Positions 61,701 through 64,000 of a stretch of 64,000 nt of DNA are shown piece after piece. Source of the stretch: Nonomuraea montanisoli. Its GTDB lineage: Bacteria; Actinomycetota; Actinomycetes; Streptosporangiales; Streptosporangiaceae. The notes below the pieces were generated by a model, which saw only the letters and a program-made list of their open reading frames with translations, ran no database searches and was not told where the DNA came from. Where the stretch lies: contig NZ_JABWGN010000005.1 of assembly GCF_013363975.1 (NCBI RefSeq), forward strand, positions 248,001-312,000, in the 5' to 3' direction. The position numbers and the translations under genes are program-made. Each line of letters begins with the position of its first letter. Position 1 is the first letter of the stretch.

Positions 61701-61727
61701 CAGAGGCCGGCGCGGAGCCGGCCTCTG
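61701..61727 (-). terminator. Terminator after the YGQQ-RDD gene
   Basis: CAGAGGCCGGC (61701-61711) and GCCGGCCTCTG (61717-61727) form a perfect 11-bp stem with a 5-nt loop, followed on the minus strand by TTTTGTG. Confidence 0.92.
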
Positions 61728-61742
61728 CTTCGGGTGCGCGGA

Positions 61743-63170
61743 TTACTTGATCTTGACCACCACGGTCTTCGCCACCTTGTCGGCGAACGTCTGCTGCAGC
61801 GGCTTGTCCCAGAGCTGGGAGGCGCCGTTGAGAGCCACCACCAGTCCGCCGAGCGTCGTCGAGAGCGGGATCGGCAGCGCGGCCAGGACGTAACCGCCCC
61901 AGGTCACGGCGGCCCGCTTGAGAGCGACGTCCGTGGTCAGGCCGGCCGGCGGCACGGGGCCGCCGACCGGAGCGATCTTGATGCCCATGACCATCTTGCC
62001 GAGGGTCTGCCCCTTCATCTTGGTCATGAGGAACTCGTAGCCGACGTACAGGAGGGTGAGCACGAGGCCGACCAGGAACCCGACGGCGCCCGGGCCCAGC
62101 CCGCCGGGGTCCCCACCGGCGTTCCAGTCGTAGGTCGACAGGAGGACCGCCGCGAAGATCCCGCCGATGATCAGGTTCAGCACGCCGAAGATCACGCCGT
62201 CGATGACCCTGGCCAACAGGCGCTGCCACCACTCGGCGAGCGGGGCCGGGGCGCCCGGCGGCTGCAGGCCGATCGGCTGGCCGAAGGGCTGACCGTAGCC
62301 GGGCTGCTGACCGTAGGGCTGGCCGAACTGCTGCGGCTGCCCGTACTGGCTCTGACCGTAGTCCTGCTGCTGCCCGTACTGCTGCTGGCCGTAGTCCTGC
62401 TGCGCGTACTGGCCCTGGCCGTAGTCCTGCTGGCCGTACTGCTGGCCCTGGCCCTGCCCGTAGCCGGGCTGGGACTGGCCCTGCTGACCGTAGCCCTGCT
62501 GGCCGTACTGCTGCTGGCCCTGGTCGTAGCCCTGCTGCGGCTGGCCGTAGCCGGGCTGGGAGGGCGGCTGCTGGCCGTACTGCTGCTGGCCGTAGCCGGG
62601 CTGCGACTGGCCCTGCTGACCGTAGCCCTGCTGACCGTAGCCCTGCTGCGGCGGGGGCGCGTAGCCGGGCTGGCCGTACTGCTGGCCGGAGGGCGGCTGC
62701 TGGCCGTACTCCGGCTGGGAGGGGGGCTGCTGGCCGTACGCGGGGTTCTGCCCGTACTGCTGGCCGGAGGGCTGCCCGTACTGCTGCTGCCCGTACTGCT
62801 GGCCCGAGGGGGGCTGCTGGCCGTAGCCGGGCTGGGACTGGCCCTGCTGGCCATAGCCCTGCTGCTGCCCGTACTGCGACTGGCCGTGGCCCTGCTGCTG
62901 GCCGTAGCCGGGCTGCGGCTGGCCCTGCTGGCCGTAGCCGGGCTGCTGACCGTAGCCGGGCTGCTGACCGTAGCCGGGCTGCTGCCCGTACTGCTGGCCG
63001 GAGGGCTGCCCGTAGCCGGGCTGGCCGTAGTCCTCGGCGCGGTAGCCCACGACCGTCGCGTCGGGGTCGGCCTCACCGTGGGGGCGGTTCGGGGGTTGTC
63101 CGTACTGGGGATTCCCGGCAGCGTTCTCGCCGGATTCGTCCTGTGGATACGGCGGCTGTCCGGTGCTCAC
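61743..63170 (-). CDS. RDD family protein with long YGQQ-rich (prion-like) N-terminus
   Basis: A 475-residue protein. Residues about 45-300 are a Tyr/Gly/Gln/Pro low-complexity domain of repeated [12 protein letters not shown] and GYGQ units; the last ~165 residues form an RDD membrane domain ([20 protein letters not shown], then [13 protein letters not shown]) with three helices. GTG 63170, preceded by GAGGTGA, is preferred over the upstream in-frame TTG/ATG. It and the 61157-61639 gene are tandem RDD paralogues. Confidence 0.9.
   Translation of the reverse strand: MSTGQPPYPQDESGENAAGNPQYGQPPNRPHGEADPDATVVGYRAEDYGQPGYGQPSGQQYGQQPGYGQQPGYGQQPGYGQQGQPQPGYGQQQGHGQSQYGQQQGYGQQGQSQPGYGQQPPSGQQYGQQQYGQPSGQQYGQNPAYGQQPPSQPEYGQQPPSGQQYGQPGYAPPPQQGYGQQGYGQQGQSQPGYGQQQYGQQPPSQPGYGQPQQGYDQGQQQYGQQGYGQQGQSQPGYGQGQGQQYGQQDYGQGQYAQQDYGQQQYGQQQDYGQSQYGQPQQFGQPYGQQPGYGQPFGQPIGLQPPGAPAPLAEWWQRLLARVIDGVIFGVLNLIIGGIFAAVLLSTYDWNAGGDPGGLGPGAVGFLVGLVLTLLYVGYEFLMTKMKGQTLGKMVMGIKIAPVGGPVPPAGLTTDVALKRAAVTWGGYVLAALPIPLSTTLGGLVVALNGASQLWDKPLQQTFADKVAKTVVVKIK
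62270..63032 (-). repeat. YGQQ-encoding repeat tract
   Basis: The Tyr-Gly-Gln region is encoded by a nearly unbroken run of CTGCTGGCCGTAC- and CTGACCGTAGCCGGG-type units on the plus strand. Several exact sub-repeats (for example GCTGCTGACCGTAGCCGG) recur next to one another, making this tract prone to length change. Confidence 0.85.
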
Positions 63171-63255
63171 CGTGTCACCTCGCTTCGAGAGTGCATGTAG
63201 CACATGTCAGGACACATGCCTGTGCTGCCCAACGTATCGACATAGGTATCAACAA

Positions 63256-63825
63256 TCACCTTTCTCGTCGGTCAAGGTCGGCGTCACCGGATGTCAGATG
63301 GAGCAGCATGCGGGTGTTGCCCAGGGTGTTGGGCTTGACGTGCTCAAGGTCAAGGAACTCCGCCACGCCCTCGTCGTACGAGGTCAGAAGCTCGGCGTAG
63401 ACCTCCGGGGAGACCGGGGTGCCCTGGATCTTCCGAAAGCCGTGGCGGGCGAAGAAATCGACCTCGAAGGTCAGGCAGAACACCCGGCTGAGCCCGAGCT
63501 CCCTCGCGGTACGGATCAGCGCGGAGACGATCCGGTGGCCGATGCCCAGCCCGCGGAAGGCGGGATCCACGGCGACCGTCCTGATCTCGGCCAGGTCCTC
63601 CCAGAGCACGTGCAGGGCGCCGCAGCCGACAACCGCGCCTCCCCGCTCGGCGACCCAGAACTCCTGAACGTCCTCGTACAGCGTGACGGTGGCCTTCTCC
63701 AGGAGACGTGGACCGGCACCGGCATAGGTGTCGACCAGGCGCCTGATCGTCCTGACGTCCGACGTGCGGGCACGGCGCACCACGATGTCGGTGTCAGACA
63801 CGGTGACCTCGGCGACCTGTTCCAT
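63256..63825 (-). CDS. argA: Amino-acid N-acetyltransferase (Rv2747-type ArgA)
   Basis: A 189-residue GNAT acetyltransferase closely resembling mycobacterial Rv2747: VRRARTSDVRTIRRLVDTYAG, EFWVAERGGAVVGCGALHVL, EIRTVAVDPAFRGLGIGHRI (acetyl-CoA binding R-G-x-G-x-G/A), and FLDLEHVKPNTLGNTRML near the end. It would acetylate glutamate (and glutamine) as the first step of arginine synthesis. The start is uncertain between 63825 and 63831 or further up. Confidence 0.9.
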   Translation of the reverse strand: MEQVAEVTVSDTDIVVRRARTSDVRTIRRLVDTYAGAGPRLLEKATVTLYEDVQEFWVAERGGAVVGCGALHVLWEDLAEIRTVAVDPAFRGLGIGHRIVSALIRTARELGLSRVFCLTFEVDFFARHGFRKIQGTPVSPEVYAELLTSYDEGVAEFLDLEHVKPNTLGNTRMLLHLTSGDADLDRRER

Positions 63826-64000
63826 GGGCATCCAGAGTACAGATCCCATTACGGCTCGTACCAAAATCCTCGCTGCCTCCGGCATCCGACATGTCACTCC
63901 AGGGTGCTGCGCCCGGGCAACGTGCGGCTCAACTCATGGCAAAGTAGACATAAAGTCGGACAGGCAGCACGGGACTCGTTGTCACCTGGTGACCCTTCGG

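Overview
The window is chromosomal DNA from a high-GC, filamentous-type actinobacterium. Codon third positions are almost all G or C, many genes start with GTG, and hallmark actinobacterial genes are present: a two-domain geosmin synthase, Lsr2, ClpC, RadA-DisA-MutY, a SARP regulator, a DivIVA-type coiled-coil protein and Rv2747-type ArgA. The mix suggests Streptosporangiales (Nonomuraea/Streptosporangium-like) rather than Streptomyces, but this is inferred from gene content only. About 60 protein genes are supported. I see no rRNA, tRNA, CRISPR array, insertion sequence or prophage.

Region 1 (1-9.4 kb) is accessory metabolism and transport: a STAS anti-sigma-factor antagonist, a MarR-MFS efflux unit, an MFS exporter divergent from an ArsR-type regulator with two inverted repeats between them, a Tat-exported multicopper oxidase of phenoxazinone-synthase size, an NAD-dependent epimerase with a zinc alcohol dehydrogenase, and a DUF4142 lipoprotein.

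Region 2 (9.4-16.3 kb) is the most notable locus. A polyprenyl diphosphate synthase, two different Family 2B encapsulin shell proteins (each with an inserted cyclic-nucleotide-binding domain) and a geosmin synthase lie in one tightly packed operon. The geosmin synthase ends in a [10 protein letters not shown] tail resembling a motif I recall from the disordered leader of the encapsulated terpene cyclase 2-methylisoborneol synthase. This suggests encapsulated geosmin production, with a precursor-supplying prenyl synthase encoded alongside.

Region 3 (16.3-27 kb) holds two paralogous small secreted proteins, a DJ-1/PfpI-MarR operon controlled by a duplicated palindromic operator over a leaderless promoter, a NERD-pseudokinase fusion, an AfsR-like SARP regulator, and an overlapping pair of cell-wall hydrolases (M23 peptidase and amidase) sharing a cysteine-bearing C-terminal domain. 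Several intergenic spans carry tandem repeats or strong hairpins.

Region 4 (27-47 kb) mixes envelope and housekeeping genes: FKBP-like lipoprotein, DUF2293 and MmcQ/YjbR proteins, a beta-lactamase-fold serine hydrolase, a branched-chain-type binding protein overlapping an FAH-family hydratase, a dienelactone hydrolase, an 11-codon open frame with an ideal ribosome site, VanZ and GntR proteins, a DivIVA-like protein, gamma carbonic anhydrase, a 996-residue largely disordered protein, CsoR with its operator, a glycosyltransferase pair and a membrane iron-sulfur oxidoreductase.

Region 5 (47-64 kb) is conserved core: TetR-TIM barrel, methyltransferase, a cysteine-rich MerR overlapping a thioredoxin gene, radA (with a RecA-independent DNA-damage promoter motif), disA, mutY, a cupin/MarR divergent pair, an EboE-like TIM-barrel protein, clpC, lsr2, two RDD membrane proteins (one with a long YGQQ prion-like tail) and argA. 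Strong intrinsic terminators mark the ends of clpC, lsr2 and the YGQQ gene.
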